Source: Candidatus Nomurabacteria bacterium
GTDB taxonomy: Bacteria > Patescibacteriota > Minisyncoccia > Phycocordibacterales > CAIJYI01
Reading direction: 5' to 3'
Assembly (NCBI GenBank): GCA_943356445.1
Contig: CALREZ010000005.1
Span: 1-41,850, forward strand
DNA length: 41,850 bases
In this document: one piece after another, positions 21,761-30,010 of the stretch
Layout: each line of letters opens with the position of its first letter
How positions within the stretch are numbered: position 1 is the stretch's first letter
Notes under the pieces: generated by a model
The model's input: the letters and a program-made list of their open reading frames with translations, nothing else
The model's database searches: none
What the model was told of the DNA's origin: nothing
Translations under genes and position numbers: made by a program

Positions 21761-24028
21761 ATGGCGTGTGTTTGTAAATACCCCAATGCGAGAGCGTTTG
21801 ACCTGAAGAAATTTTACGAAAACGACTGCCCTGATTGGCGCCGTACTCAAACCGTTACGGCGGAAAAATATATCAACTTATGCGGGTTGGAACTTCCGAC
21901 CCTGCCGGACATTGATGAAGAAAAAATTGCCAAACTCTGCAATACTCTACGAGGTCTCGTCTTCTCTACGGTTGACGCTTCAAAATCCGGACATCCCGGC
22001 GGCTCTTCTTCCAAAGTGGAACAACTCGTAACGCTTCTCTGCTCCGGAACTTTTCGTTTTGACGCAAAAGATCCGAAAAACCCCGGCCGCGACCGTCTCG
22101 TATGGTCGGCCGGACACTGCTCTCCCCTCGCCCACTCTTTGAACGCGCTCGTATACGAAACGCTCCGAAAATGCGAAGTCGTTCTTCCTGATGAAGCAAA
22201 AAAATATGCGATCTACCCCGAAGATCTGCCGCGATTCCGTTCATTCGGAGGCCCGAGCGGTCATGTGGAATCGCATTATGCGCTGCAGGATACTTCCAGC
22301 GGTTCATCCGGCCACGGACTTTCCGCCGGCCTCGGACTCGCCGTTCTTCACAAATCTTGCGGACTTCCCACGAAAGCATTTGTCATTATGGGGGATGCGG
22401 AAACAGAAGAAGGCATGAGCTACGAAGCCCGCAACATCGCTTCCAATCTCGGTATGTCAAACTTAATCGTCCTTTTGGACTACAACGGTTACGGTATTGA
22501 TGGGCCGATAGGCGAAGCGGTAAGCTCTCCGATGATAAATCATTGGAGGACGTTAGGATGGAATGTCGTTGAAGTAAACGGGCACAACATCCGCGAACTG
22601 GCCTATGCCTATAAAATCGCAGAACAAGGTTTTCCGAACGAAAAACCGACGGTCATTATTTCACACACCACCAAGGGAAAGCATTACGGCAAATTGGAAG
22701 ATACTTCCGATTCTCACGGCACGCCTTTATCTCACGGCGAATATCTTGAAGCGATGAAAGAACTCGGATTCGCTTCAGGAGCTGAAATAGGCATGAGCGA
22801 AGTACTGGCGTCTTGCGGAAACGGCGAGATGAAATATCTCAAACAGTGTCTCTGTAAAGCGAGAAGAAAAATTCTTCCTGAAAATGAACTTAGCCGAATG
22901 ATGGACGAAGCGCTTCCGGAAAGACCGGTGGCCGACCATACTGCTATCAGTCGCCCGGACGAATTGCCTCCGGAACTCGTCTTTAAAGAAGGCGTTCCGA
23001 AAGCAACGCGATTCGCGACCGAAGCATGGTTTGAATGGATGATGAAAAACACCGGGTATTTTTATGTAGGAACCGGCGACCTTTCAAAATCAATTCTGAC
23101 CAGAAAAGCCGAAGATACCTACGGAATCATTACGCCGGAAAATCCGCTCGGACGAGGCATTCGCTTCGGCATCGCGGAACAAAACATGGCCATGATGATG
23201 GTCACCATGTCGCAAGACATCTTGCCTGGCGGTTTCCGCCCCATGACGGCATTCGGTTCTTACGGCGTGTTCACTTCCATGATGGCGAACTCCGTCCGCA
23301 TGGGACTGGTGAACAATGCGATGAATCCGGATGCAAAAAGTTTCTTCATCATGCTCGCGGCCCACGACGGACCGGAAACGGGCGAAGACGGTCCGACCCA
23401 CCACGGACTTTTCTGGATGTCGCTTTTCATGGCGTATCCCGGAATCAAAGTGTACAAACCGCTGGACGCAAACGAAGCGATAGAAATGCTTTTCTACGCC
23501 TGCGAACGCGATGAACCGGTAGCATTCTCCGTCGCGCGTCCCAATACTCCGGTATTTGAACGCAACGAAACAACGGGAATTCCTCCCGCGAGAGAAGCCT
23601 GCAAAGGCGCGTATATTTTCAAAAAATATGCGAATAACGGAAAACGAAAACTTCCGATCGCGGTAGCCGGCGGCGGTTTAATGGCAAACCTTTTGAAAGC
23701 GCTTCCTGAAATAGAAAGATCGTTTGACGTAAAGATCATCGCGGTTACTTCTCCGGAATTGTTTGACGAACTCCGCAAAAAAAACCGGAAAGCCGCCGAA
23801 GCGATACTCTCCGATAGAGAACGCGAATGGGTAATCGCCCTCCACAACGGTTGGCCCGGTTTCCTCTATCCGGTCGTTATGAAGGATGAAGAAAAAGAAC
23901 GCGTGCACGGGATTGAAAAATTCCTGCAATCCGGCAGACCGGAAGAGATTTATCTCCAAGCCGGTTTTAATCCGAAGACTATTGCCGAAACGGTTCTAAA
24001 GTATTCTCCTTTGATCTGGAATAAGTAA
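21761..24028 (+). CDS. tkt: Transketolase
   Basis: This 755-aa thiamine-diphosphate enzyme moves two-carbon units between sugar phosphates in the non-oxidative pentose phosphate pathway. It is a single chain holding both halves. SGHPGG near residue 74 and GDAETEEGMSYEARN followed by LDYNGYGIDG (the ThDP/metal site, with GDAE for the usual GDG) form the N-terminal PP domain. RFGIAEQNMA carries the catalytic glutamate of the pyrimidine domain. AHDGPETGEDGPTHH and the C-terminal domain follow. It is longer than typical 620-670-aa enzymes because of an N-terminal extension of about 45 residues containing three Cys. It has a strong ribosome site and its own terminator. Confidence 0.95.
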   Translation: MACVCKYPNARAFDLKKFYENDCPDWRRTQTVTAEKYINLCGLELPTLPDIDEEKIAKLCNTLRGLVFSTVDASKSGHPGGSSSKVEQLVTLLCSGTFRFDAKDPKNPGRDRLVWSAGHCSPLAHSLNALVYETLRKCEVVLPDEAKKYAIYPEDLPRFRSFGGPSGHVESHYALQDTSSGSSGHGLSAGLGLAVLHKSCGLPTKAFVIMGDAETEEGMSYEARNIASNLGMSNLIVLLDYNGYGIDGPIGEAVSSPMINHWRTLGWNVVEVNGHNIRELAYAYKIAEQGFPNEKPTVIISHTTKGKHYGKLEDTSDSHGTPLSHGEYLEAMKELGFASGAEIGMSEVLASCGNGEMKYLKQCLCKARRKILPENELSRMMDEALPERPVADHTAISRPDELPPELVFKEGVPKATRFATEAWFEWMMKNTGYFYVGTGDLSKSILTRKAEDTYGIITPENPLGRGIRFGIAEQNMAMMMVTMSQDILPGGFRPMTAFGSYGVFTSMMANSVRMGLVNNAMNPDAKSFFIMLAAHDGPETGEDGPTHHGLFWMSLFMAYPGIKVYKPLDANEAIEMLFYACERDEPVAFSVARPNTPVFERNETTGIPPAREACKGAYIFKKYANNGKRKLPIAVAGGGLMANLLKALPEIERSFDVKIIAVTSPELFDELRKKNRKAAEAILSDREREWVIALHNGWPGFLYPVVMKDEEKERVHGIEKFLQSGRPEEIYLQAGFNPKTIAETVLKYSPLIWNK

Positions 24029-24033
24029 AACAC

Positions 24034-24066
24034 AAAGGGCTCCGTTCTCACGGAGCCCTTTTTTTG
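24034..24066 (+). terminator. Transketolase terminator
   Basis: AAAGGGCTCCG and CGGAGCCCTTT form an 11-bp stem around TTCTCA, followed by T7. Confidence 0.9.
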
Positions 24067-24098
24067 TCGCCTCGTCGCCCGCGTCCGGCGACAGAAAA

Positions 24099-24347
24099 TT
24101 ATTTTTTATTCTTCTGAGAATTCAAAACCGCTTTTTGTATTTCCCCCTGATACTTTCTCATCACCTCCATGGAAGCGGCCGTCTCGCCTTTCCCTTCTTT
24201 TATTTTTTGCTGAATCTCTTTTCCTATCTTCTCAAACAATTCCGGATTTTCGGTCACCAAAGCAATAATCATTTCCTGCTGTTCTTCCGGAACGCCTTTC
24301 AATTTTGACTGGATAAGCTTTTTAACAAAAAAATCTTTTACGCCCAT
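24099..24347 (-). CDS. Small helical protein of unknown function
   Basis: An 82-aa charged, all-helical protein beginning MGVKDFFVKKLIQSKLKG and ending in Asn/Lys. No membrane segment. The segment GVPEEQQEMIIALVTENPELFEKIGKEI is typical of short helical adaptor-like proteins in CPR genomes, but I recognise no named family. The start at 24347 is preferred to an upstream ATG; a TATAAG box lies 15 nt before it (plus 24363-24368). Confidence 0.6.
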   Translation of the reverse strand: MGVKDFFVKKLIQSKLKGVPEEQQEMIIALVTENPELFEKIGKEIQQKIKEGKGETAASMEVMRKYQGEIQKAVLNSQKNKK

Positions 24348-24449
24348 AGAAATTGTGATTACCTTATAGTTTTCCCATTGTACCAAAACTAACTTTTTTT
24401 ACAAATGAACAAGCCTGTACTCGGGAAAAAATAGTGATACTATGTGAAT

Positions 24450-25670
24450 ATGGAAAACTCCTCAAACATATCTTCTCCTCTGGCAGACCGAATGCGTCCC
24501 GCAAATCTGAGCGAATTTCTGGGTCAAACCGCGCTTATCGGCGAAGGAACTTTTCTGCAAAAGGCCATAAAAAACGATGCGGTACCATCTCTTCTTTTTT
24601 GGGGCCCGCCCGGTACGGGAAAAACCACGCTCGCCCGGATCATTGCCGGAGAAACGCAATCATGTTTTTTGGAGCTCTCGGGCGTTGGAAGCGGACTGAA
24701 AGACCTGCGCGCGATTATTGAAAAATCGGAAGAAAATCGCGCGAACGGGAAAAAGACAATTCTCTTCATTGACGAAATTCATCGTTGGACGAAAACGCAG
24801 CAAGACGCGCTTCTTCCGCATGTAGAACGCGGAACCGTTACCTTGATCGGAGCAACGACGGAAAATCCGAGCTTTGAAGTTATTTCCGCTCTTCTTTCCC
24901 GTTCTCGCGTTTTCACGCTCTCTTCTCTTTCAGAGGAAAACATAGCGGAACTTATCCGACGAGCGCTTTCAGACAACGAACGGGGTCTCGGCAAGAAAAA
25001 AATAAAAATAAAAGATGATGCTCTCGCCATAATGGCCGGATTTTCGGGCGGCGACGCGCGAGTAGCATTGAACACGTTGGAAGCCTGCGCGGGAAGCGCC
25101 AAAATCATCACCAAAGCGCTCGTCAAAGAAGTGCTCCAAACCTCCCGAAAACTTTACGATAAAACCGGAGAAGAACACTACAATATCATTTCCGCTCTCC
25201 ACAAATCCATGCGCGGAGGAGATGCGAATGCGGCGCTTTACTGGCTTGGCCGCATGCTGGAATCGGGAGAAGAACCGCTCTACATCGCGCGCCGGCTTAT
25301 CCGTTTTGCGAGTGAAGATATCGGCATCGCGAATTCTCTTGCCCTTCCTCAAGCCATTGCCGCGTATCAGGCTTGCCACTTTATCGGTATACCCGAATGC
25401 AATGTAAACCTCGCGCAGGCGGTGGTGTATATGGCAAAATCCAAGAAGAGCAACGCGCTCTATGCCGCCTATCAAAACGTGCAAAATGACATCCGAAACT
25501 TCCCCAATGATCCCGTCCCTCTGCATATCAGAAATGCCTCAACCAAGCTCATGAAAGAACTCGGCTACGGCGACGGATACAAATACACCCCGGATTTCAA
25601 AAACCAAGAAGAAGCAAAACAAGATTATCTGCCGGACAGAATGAAAGGCAAAAAATATCTTGAGGAGTAA
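24450..25670 (+). CDS. rarA: Replication-associated recombination ATPase RarA/MgsA
   Basis: This 406-aa AAA+ clamp-loader-like ATPase acts at stalled replication forks. Motifs in order: the RMRPANLSEFLGQ box, GPPGTGKTT Walker A at residues 53-60, LFIDEIHR Walker B, LIGATTENPSFEV sensor 1, and GGDARVALNTLE sensor 2. The C-terminal tetramerisation region includes SMRGGDANAALYWL and RRLIRFASEDIG. The length is typical. GATACT (24436-24441) ends 8 nt before this ATG, so the start is taken as 24450 and the message is probably leaderless. It converges on uvrA. Confidence 0.95.
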   Translation: MENSSNISSPLADRMRPANLSEFLGQTALIGEGTFLQKAIKNDAVPSLLFWGPPGTGKTTLARIIAGETQSCFLELSGVGSGLKDLRAIIEKSEENRANGKKTILFIDEIHRWTKTQQDALLPHVERGTVTLIGATTENPSFEVISALLSRSRVFTLSSLSEENIAELIRRALSDNERGLGKKKIKIKDDALAIMAGFSGGDARVALNTLEACAGSAKIITKALVKEVLQTSRKLYDKTGEEHYNIISALHKSMRGGDANAALYWLGRMLESGEEPLYIARRLIRFASEDIGIANSLALPQAIAAYQACHFIGIPECNVNLAQAVVYMAKSKKSNALYAAYQNVQNDIRNFPNDPVPLHIRNASTKLMKELGYGDGYKYTPDFKNQEEAKQDYLPDRMKGKKYLEE

Positions 25671-25672
25671 GA

Positions 25673-25719
25673 AATAACCCGCTTTGCAAAAATACAAAGC
25701 GGGTTATTTTTTATTTTTT
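25673..25719. terminator. Bidirectional terminator between rarA and uvrA
   Basis: AATAACCCGCTTTG and CAAAGCGGGTTATT form a 14-bp stem, with a T run after rarA. The T-run side overlaps the first bases of the uvrA stop region. Confidence 0.85.
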
Positions 25720-28404
25720 CAGCGCTTTTCTCAAGTATTTTCCCGTGTGAGATTTCGGATTGTTCGCCACTTCTTCCGGAGTTCCCTGCGCGACGATCTG
25801 TCCGCCGCCGATGCCTCCTTCGGGGCCGATGTCTATCACGTGATCCGCGCTTTTTATAATATCCATATTGTGTTCAATCAGCATGACCGTATGGCCTTTT
25901 CGCACGAGCTCCTGTAAGATCTCAATCAATTTTTTCACGTCTTCATAATGCAGTCCGATGGTCGGCTCGTCTAAAAGGTAGATCGTTTTCTGAATATCCA
26001 CGCGGAACATTTCGGAAGAAATTTTCACGCGCTGACTTTCGCCTCCGGAAAGCGTCGTGGCGGATTGTCCGAGTTCCAAGTAGCCAAGACCTACATCGTT
26101 CAGCGTTTTCAAACGATCGGAGATGGCCGGAATGTCTTCAAAGAAAACGCACGCTTCTTCCACGGTCATCCGAAGTACGTCATAGATGGATTTGTTTTTG
26201 TATTTCACTTCCAACGTTTCTTTCATAAATCGCTTCCCTTGGCAGACATCGCACGGCACATAGACCGTCGGCAAGAAGTGCATTTCAACCGCGATTTCTC
26301 CATTCCCCTGGCAGGTTTCGCATCGTCCGCCTTTCACATTGAAAGAAAAACGGCTGGATTTCCATCCGCGAACGCGCGCTTCCGCGGTTGCCGCGAACAT
26401 ATCGCGGATATGGGTAAATGCGCCCGTATAGGTCGCGGGATTGGAACGGGGGGTTCTTCCGATCGGAGACTGGTCTACCATGACGACGCGACCCAAAGCT
26501 TCCGTAACGGAGAACTCCGAACAGTTGAAGGTTTCCGCGGAACGGTAGCGACGCTCAAAACGAGCCTGAAGGTTTTTATGAAGAATTTCGTACAAGAACG
26601 ATGATTTCCCGGAACCGGAAACGCCGGACACCACAATGAATTTTCCGAGCGGGATATCCGCGTTCATGTTTTTGATATTGAAAATGTTGGCGTTGCGAAT
26701 CTTTATGGAACCTTTGTCTTTCGTCCGTCTTTCTTCCGGAACCTCTATCTTTTTATCTCCGCGCAGATAATCAAGCGTGACGGAACCGGAAGTATTTTTC
26801 TTCGCCGTCAACAGCTCTTCCAGATCTCCCGCAACGACGACATGGCCGCCGTGCACGCCGGCGCCGGGGCCGATGTCCACGATATAATCGGAAGCATAGA
26901 TGGTATCTTCATCGTGTTCCACCACGATAATGGTATTTCCAATGTCGCGAAGACTGATAAGCGTTTTTATCAAACGATCATTATCGCGAGAGTGAAGACC
27001 GATGGTCGGCTCGTCCAAAACATACAAAGCTCCGACCAACCGGCTTCCCAATTGAGAGGCAAGACGAATGCGCTGAGCCTCCCCTCCGGAAAGAGTATTC
27101 GCGCGGCGATCAAGCGTCAGATATTCAATGCCGACGTTCATCATAAATTCCAAACGGGAAATAATTTCACGGAGAAGTATTTCCGAAATTTTCGCATCGC
27201 GTTCGGAAAGTTCCAGGTGAGTAAAAAAGTAATGCGCATCAGCAATGGAAAGTCCCGCTACCTGAACGATATTTTTCCGCACCTCGGCAACATTGTCATC
27301 AACAACCTTTTTCGCCATCTTTTTTGACTTGGCGGTTTCACCGCCAAGTGAATTTGAAACAGGAAGCGCTCCGTGGATATAGACGTTGAGCGCTTCCGGG
27401 CGAAGACGCGCGCCTTGGCAGTGATCGCAGGGTTCCGTGCCAAAAAGATGTTTCGTTCCCAGTCCATTGCAAGCGGCGCACGCTCCGTACGGGGAGTTAA
27501 AAGAGAAAAGTCTCGGCTCTATTTCCGGATAAGAAAATCCGTCGCGAGGACAAGAGAATTTTGAAGAGGTAAGGAATTCCTCGGTAGGATTTTCCGGATC
27601 GCCGAAAGAAACCACGACCAGTCCGTCTGATTCGGCAAGAGCCTTTTCAATGGACTCGGACATGCGTTCAATAAAATCTTTTTTATTGGATTGCATCTCT
27701 GCCATATCCAAGCGGTCAACCAAAACGTCAATGTCATGCTTTTTGGTTTTCGTGAGCAATATCTGTTCGCGAAGTTTCTTCATTTTTCCATCCACGCGCG
27801 CTTCCGCATATCCTTTTCCGAGAAGATCGTAGAGAAGCTGATAGTATTCTCCTTTTCGTCCGCGAATGATCGGAGCAAAAATGGAAACGCGGAAGGTATT
27901 GACCTTCACGTCAAACACCGTTCTCTCATGAGAAGAAGTATCTATTTTGTCCAAACGTTCCATGACCAGATTAAGGATCTCTTCATTGGAAAGTTTGGTG
28001 ATAATGTCGCCGCAAATAAGGCAGTGCGGTTTTCCGATGCGGGCATAGAGCACGCGGAGGTAGTCGTAAATTTCCGTAATGGTCGCAACGGTTGAACGCG
28101 GATTATTGGAACGGCTTTTTTGGTCAATGGAGATGGCGGGAGAGAGTCCGGTGATCTCGTCAACGTCCGGCTTCTGAAATTGGCGCAAAAACTGTCTCGC
28201 GTAAGAAGAAAGAGACTCAACATACCGCCTCTGACCTTCGGCAAAAATAGTGTCAAAGGCCAGCGAAGATTTGCCCGAACCGGAAAGGCCGGTGAAGACC
28301 ACCATTTTGTTGCGAGGCATTTCAAGGCTAATATCCTTGAGATTATGCGTTCTCGCCCCGCGTATTACTATCTTATCCAGCTGTGAGCCGTCTTTTTTTA
28401 TCAT
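25711..28404 (-). CDS. uvrA: Excinuclease ABC subunit A
   Basis: This 897-aa ABC-type DNA-damage sensor starts nucleotide excision repair with UvrB. Walker A appears twice (GLSGSGKSS at 39-47 and GVSGSGKSS in the second half), the ABC signature LSGGE twice, and [10 protein letters not shown] and [10 protein letters not shown] are the Walker B motifs. The second zinc module is intact (CETCQGNGE ... CDVCQGKR). The first one is altered: CPRDG stands where the family has CPxCG, and the stretch between [10 protein letters not shown] and [13 protein letters not shown] is only about 12 residues. The start at 28404 is chosen because TATAAT (plus 28421-28426) would start transcription about 10 nt upstream. 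Confidence 0.96.
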   Translation of the reverse strand: MIKKDGSQLDKIVIRGARTHNLKDISLEMPRNKMVVFTGLSGSGKSSLAFDTIFAEGQRRYVESLSSYARQFLRQFQKPDVDEITGLSPAISIDQKSRSNNPRSTVATITEIYDYLRVLYARIGKPHCLICGDIITKLSNEEILNLVMERLDKIDTSSHERTVFDVKVNTFRVSIFAPIIRGRKGEYYQLLYDLLGKGYAEARVDGKMKKLREQILLTKTKKHDIDVLVDRLDMAEMQSNKKDFIERMSESIEKALAESDGLVVVSFGDPENPTEEFLTSSKFSCPRDGFSYPEIEPRLFSFNSPYGACAACNGLGTKHLFGTEPCDHCQGARLRPEALNVYIHGALPVSNSLGGETAKSKKMAKKVVDDNVAEVRKNIVQVAGLSIADAHYFFTHLELSERDAKISEILLREIISRLEFMMNVGIEYLTLDRRANTLSGGEAQRIRLASQLGSRLVGALYVLDEPTIGLHSRDNDRLIKTLISLRDIGNTIIVVEHDEDTIYASDYIVDIGPGAGVHGGHVVVAGDLEELLTAKKNTSGSVTLDYLRGDKKIEVPEERRTKDKGSIKIRNANIFNIKNMNADIPLGKFIVVSGVSGSGKSSFLYEILHKNLQARFERRYRSAETFNCSEFSVTEALGRVVMVDQSPIGRTPRSNPATYTGAFTHIRDMFAATAEARVRGWKSSRFSFNVKGGRCETCQGNGEIAVEMHFLPTVYVPCDVCQGKRFMKETLEVKYKNKSIYDVLRMTVEEACVFFEDIPAISDRLKTLNDVGLGYLELGQSATTLSGGESQRVKISSEMFRVDIQKTIYLLDEPTIGLHYEDVKKLIEILQELVRKGHTVMLIEHNMDIIKSADHVIDIGPEGGIGGGQIVAQGTPEEVANNPKSHTGKYLRKALKK

Positions 28405-28489
28405 AATTTTGAAGTGCCCCATTATATCACAGATATCTGCCATTGAAAAGGGCTCTGGGGAGGCATCTCTGGACAATCTCTCAAAACAC

Positions 28490-28518
28490 TTGCATTATTT
28501 TGAGAAGTATGCTATAGT
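28490..28518 (+). promoter_or_regulatory. Promoter of the 34-aa gene
   Basis: TTGCAT (28490-28495) and TATAGT (28513-28518) are exactly 17 nt apart. The leader of about 43 nt holds a GGCTG-TTAT-CAGCC hairpin and then a CAGGAG ribosome site. Confidence 0.75.
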
Positions 28519-28567
28519 AATACCAGTTCTTAACCGGCTGTTATCAGCCAATACCCAGGAGTAGGTC

Positions 28568-28672
28568 ATGTTAAAAGTTCTTAAAACAATCGTCGGATAT
28601 TTAGGTGTCTTCGTGAAATATACAGGGCTTGCAATTGCAGACGTCCTTACAATGTTTCGCCGCACCAAATAA
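28568..28672 (+). CDS. 34-aa single-helix membrane peptide
   Basis: A very small gene with every signal of a real one: promoter, CAGGAG ribosome site 8-9 nt before the ATG, a 34-residue frame ending in TAA, and a perfect terminator directly downstream. The product has a Lys-containing N-terminus, a hydrophobic stretch rich in Val, Leu, Gly and Tyr (residues 7-29) and a basic FRRTK end. This is the pattern of a single-pass or amphipathic membrane peptide. Possible roles include a regulatory small membrane protein or a type I toxin-like peptide; nothing decides between them. No antisense RNA promoter is evident. Confidence 0.7.
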   Translation: MLKVLKTIVGYLGVFVKYTGLAIADVLTMFRRTK

Positions 28673-28700
28673 ATAAATGCGGCAACGCATAAAAAAATAA

Positions 28701-28735
28701 AAGGCCGTCCTTACCCAAGGACGGCCTTATTTTTT
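28701..28735. terminator. Bidirectional terminator
   Basis: AAGGCCGTCCTT and AAGGACGGCCTT form a perfect 12-bp stem around ACCC, followed by ATTTTTT on the plus strand and preceded by an A run that serves the minus-strand gene. Confidence 0.9.
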
Positions 28736-29201
28736 ATTCAATAGGAGAGAGCATCACCCGCGTTTTTTCTTTTCTTAAAAGAATATGATTCACTTTTTCA
28801 TCATAAAGCGCGCTTCTCTTCCCTTCTTGTTCTCGGCAGATTCGTTTATCGCGAACCACGGCAAAAAAACAAAAAGAAGCAAACAGTATCAGCAGAGAGA
28901 CGACAAAGAACCAGTCGTAAGCAGTATGAAGATACATAAATTCCAAAAGAAAGAGCCAGAACATCGCGCCGACGAGCATATTCATATTCTCGCGAGTGAA
29001 CTTTGTCAGCCACCGTTCCTTTTCAAATTCTTTTTCAATTTCTTCCATAAGGACCGGGCAAAATTTTTCATCCTCGCCGTGCCCTTCTCCGCAGACCTCG
29101 CATTTTTTTAAAAAGATTCTTCCGCAGACATGACAGAAGGTTGCGATTTTGGCAACAGACTGACCGCAGCTTGGGCAACTTTTTTGTTCATAGGTTTTCA
29201 T
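28734..29201 (-). CDS. Zinc-ribbon membrane protein
   Basis: A 155-aa protein whose first 50 residues hold CPSCG, CHVCG, CEVCG and a final FCP cysteine, so two zinc-ribbon knuckle pairs. Two hydrophobic helices (about residues 74-90 and 98-120) follow, then a basic, Arg-rich cytoplasmic tail. The start at 29201 has GAGGA 4-5 nt upstream, which decides it over the in-frame upstream ATG. It is divergent from the PEGA-domain gene. The arrangement of zinc ribbon followed by membrane helices is widespread in bacteria, with no fixed function. Confidence 0.78.
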   Translation of the reverse strand: MKTYEQKSCPSCGQSVAKIATFCHVCGRIFLKKCEVCGEGHGEDEKFCPVLMEEIEKEFEKERWLTKFTRENMNMLVGAMFWLFLLEFMYLHTAYDWFFVVSLLILFASFCFFAVVRDKRICREQEGKRSALYDEKVNHILLRKEKTRVMLSPIE

Positions 29202-29276
29202 AGCTTCCTCGCTTTTTTGTGTTGGAAAACAACCAGCCCTTTTCAAGGCTATCACGCACCGACCATTCCGTCAATT

Positions 29277-29305
29277 TTGCAAGAGACATTCCTCTGCTGT
29301 ATGAT
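29277..29305 (+). promoter_or_regulatory. Promoter of the PEGA-priA-like operon
   Basis: TTGCAA (29277-29282) and TATGAT (29300-29305) are 17 nt apart; the ATG at 29315 is 9 nt after the -10 box, with no Shine-Dalgarno. Confidence 0.7.
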
Positions 29306-29314
29306 AATGGCATT

Positions 29315-30010
29315 ATGCAACGAACATTCAAAGAACTGGCGAAAGAACAGGTACCACCGCAGGTAATCATTACGGCGGCTTTTGTTGTTATGCTGACGAT
29401 CGGCTATGGCGTTTGGTCGGAAGAAACGAGCGGGAACATTACCGTCGCTTCAACTTTATACGGAACGGAAGTTTTTGTAGATAACGGAAGAGCCGGAATC
29501 ATAAAAACGGCGGGAGAAAAAGAAACATATAATTACCCGGCAGGCAAACACACCGTCGTGGTCGCGAGAGGCGGATATTGGCCATGGAAAAAAGATTTGA
29601 ATATCTCTCCAAAACAAACCATCACGATAAATCCCTTTCTTGTCCGACAAGAAATCAAGCCGGAAGTCATTCCGCAATTTTCCGTCGCTGATGGGGTCGC
29701 AACGGAAAGCGAAGAATACCTGAACACCCTCGCTCTCTTTGACGGAATTTCCATTCCCTCGGATATTGCCCCGATTATCTCCGCCATCTCTCTCAAAGAT
29801 GTCCGCGCCGCTGACTATTATCCGGGAAGAAAAGACGTCTTGCTGGTAGCTGTGCAAAATGGAATTTTTGCAATAGATGCGGTTCAAAACGACCCGAGAA
29901 ATTTCCAGCCGATCTATGAAGGAACATCTCCGATATTCGTAAAAACAGCCAACGACGTACTCTTTATAAAAGACGGAAATTCCCTTTTTAGGATCTCCGG
30001 AATAAATTAA
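29315..30010 (+). CDS. Membrane-anchored PEGA-domain protein
   Basis: A 231-aa protein with an N-terminal membrane anchor (residues 16-34) and a PEGA domain after it: a GNITVASTLYGTEVFVDN start, then the YNYPAGKHTVVVARGGYWPWKKDLNI core. PEGA domains are beta-sandwich surface modules found in S-layer-like and extracytoplasmic proteins. The remainder includes a beta-propeller-like stretch (VLLVAVQNGIFAIDAV). The start is fixed by the promoter. Its TAA overlaps the ATG of the next gene by one base, so the two are translated in tandem. Confidence 0.82.
   Translation: MQRTFKELAKEQVPPQVIITAAFVVMLTIGYGVWSEETSGNITVASTLYGTEVFVDNGRAGIIKTAGEKETYNYPAGKHTVVVARGGYWPWKKDLNISPKQTITINPFLVRQEIKPEVIPQFSVADGVATESEEYLNTLALFDGISIPSDIAPIISAISLKDVRAADYYPGRKDVLLVAVQNGIFAIDAVQNDPRNFQPIYEGTSPIFVKTANDVLFIKDGNSLFRISGIN

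Noticed and set aside
9226-24092. Shared GCGTCCGGCGAC at about 9229-9240 and 24079-24090 as a dispersed repeat
   Set aside because: One copy lies inside a coding region and the flanks do not match; two 12-mers are not enough to call a repeat.
24064-24092. TGTCGCC...GGCGACA as a terminator for the minus-strand gene at 24099
   Set aside because: No T run follows on the minus strand; the adjacent run belongs to the transketolase terminator.
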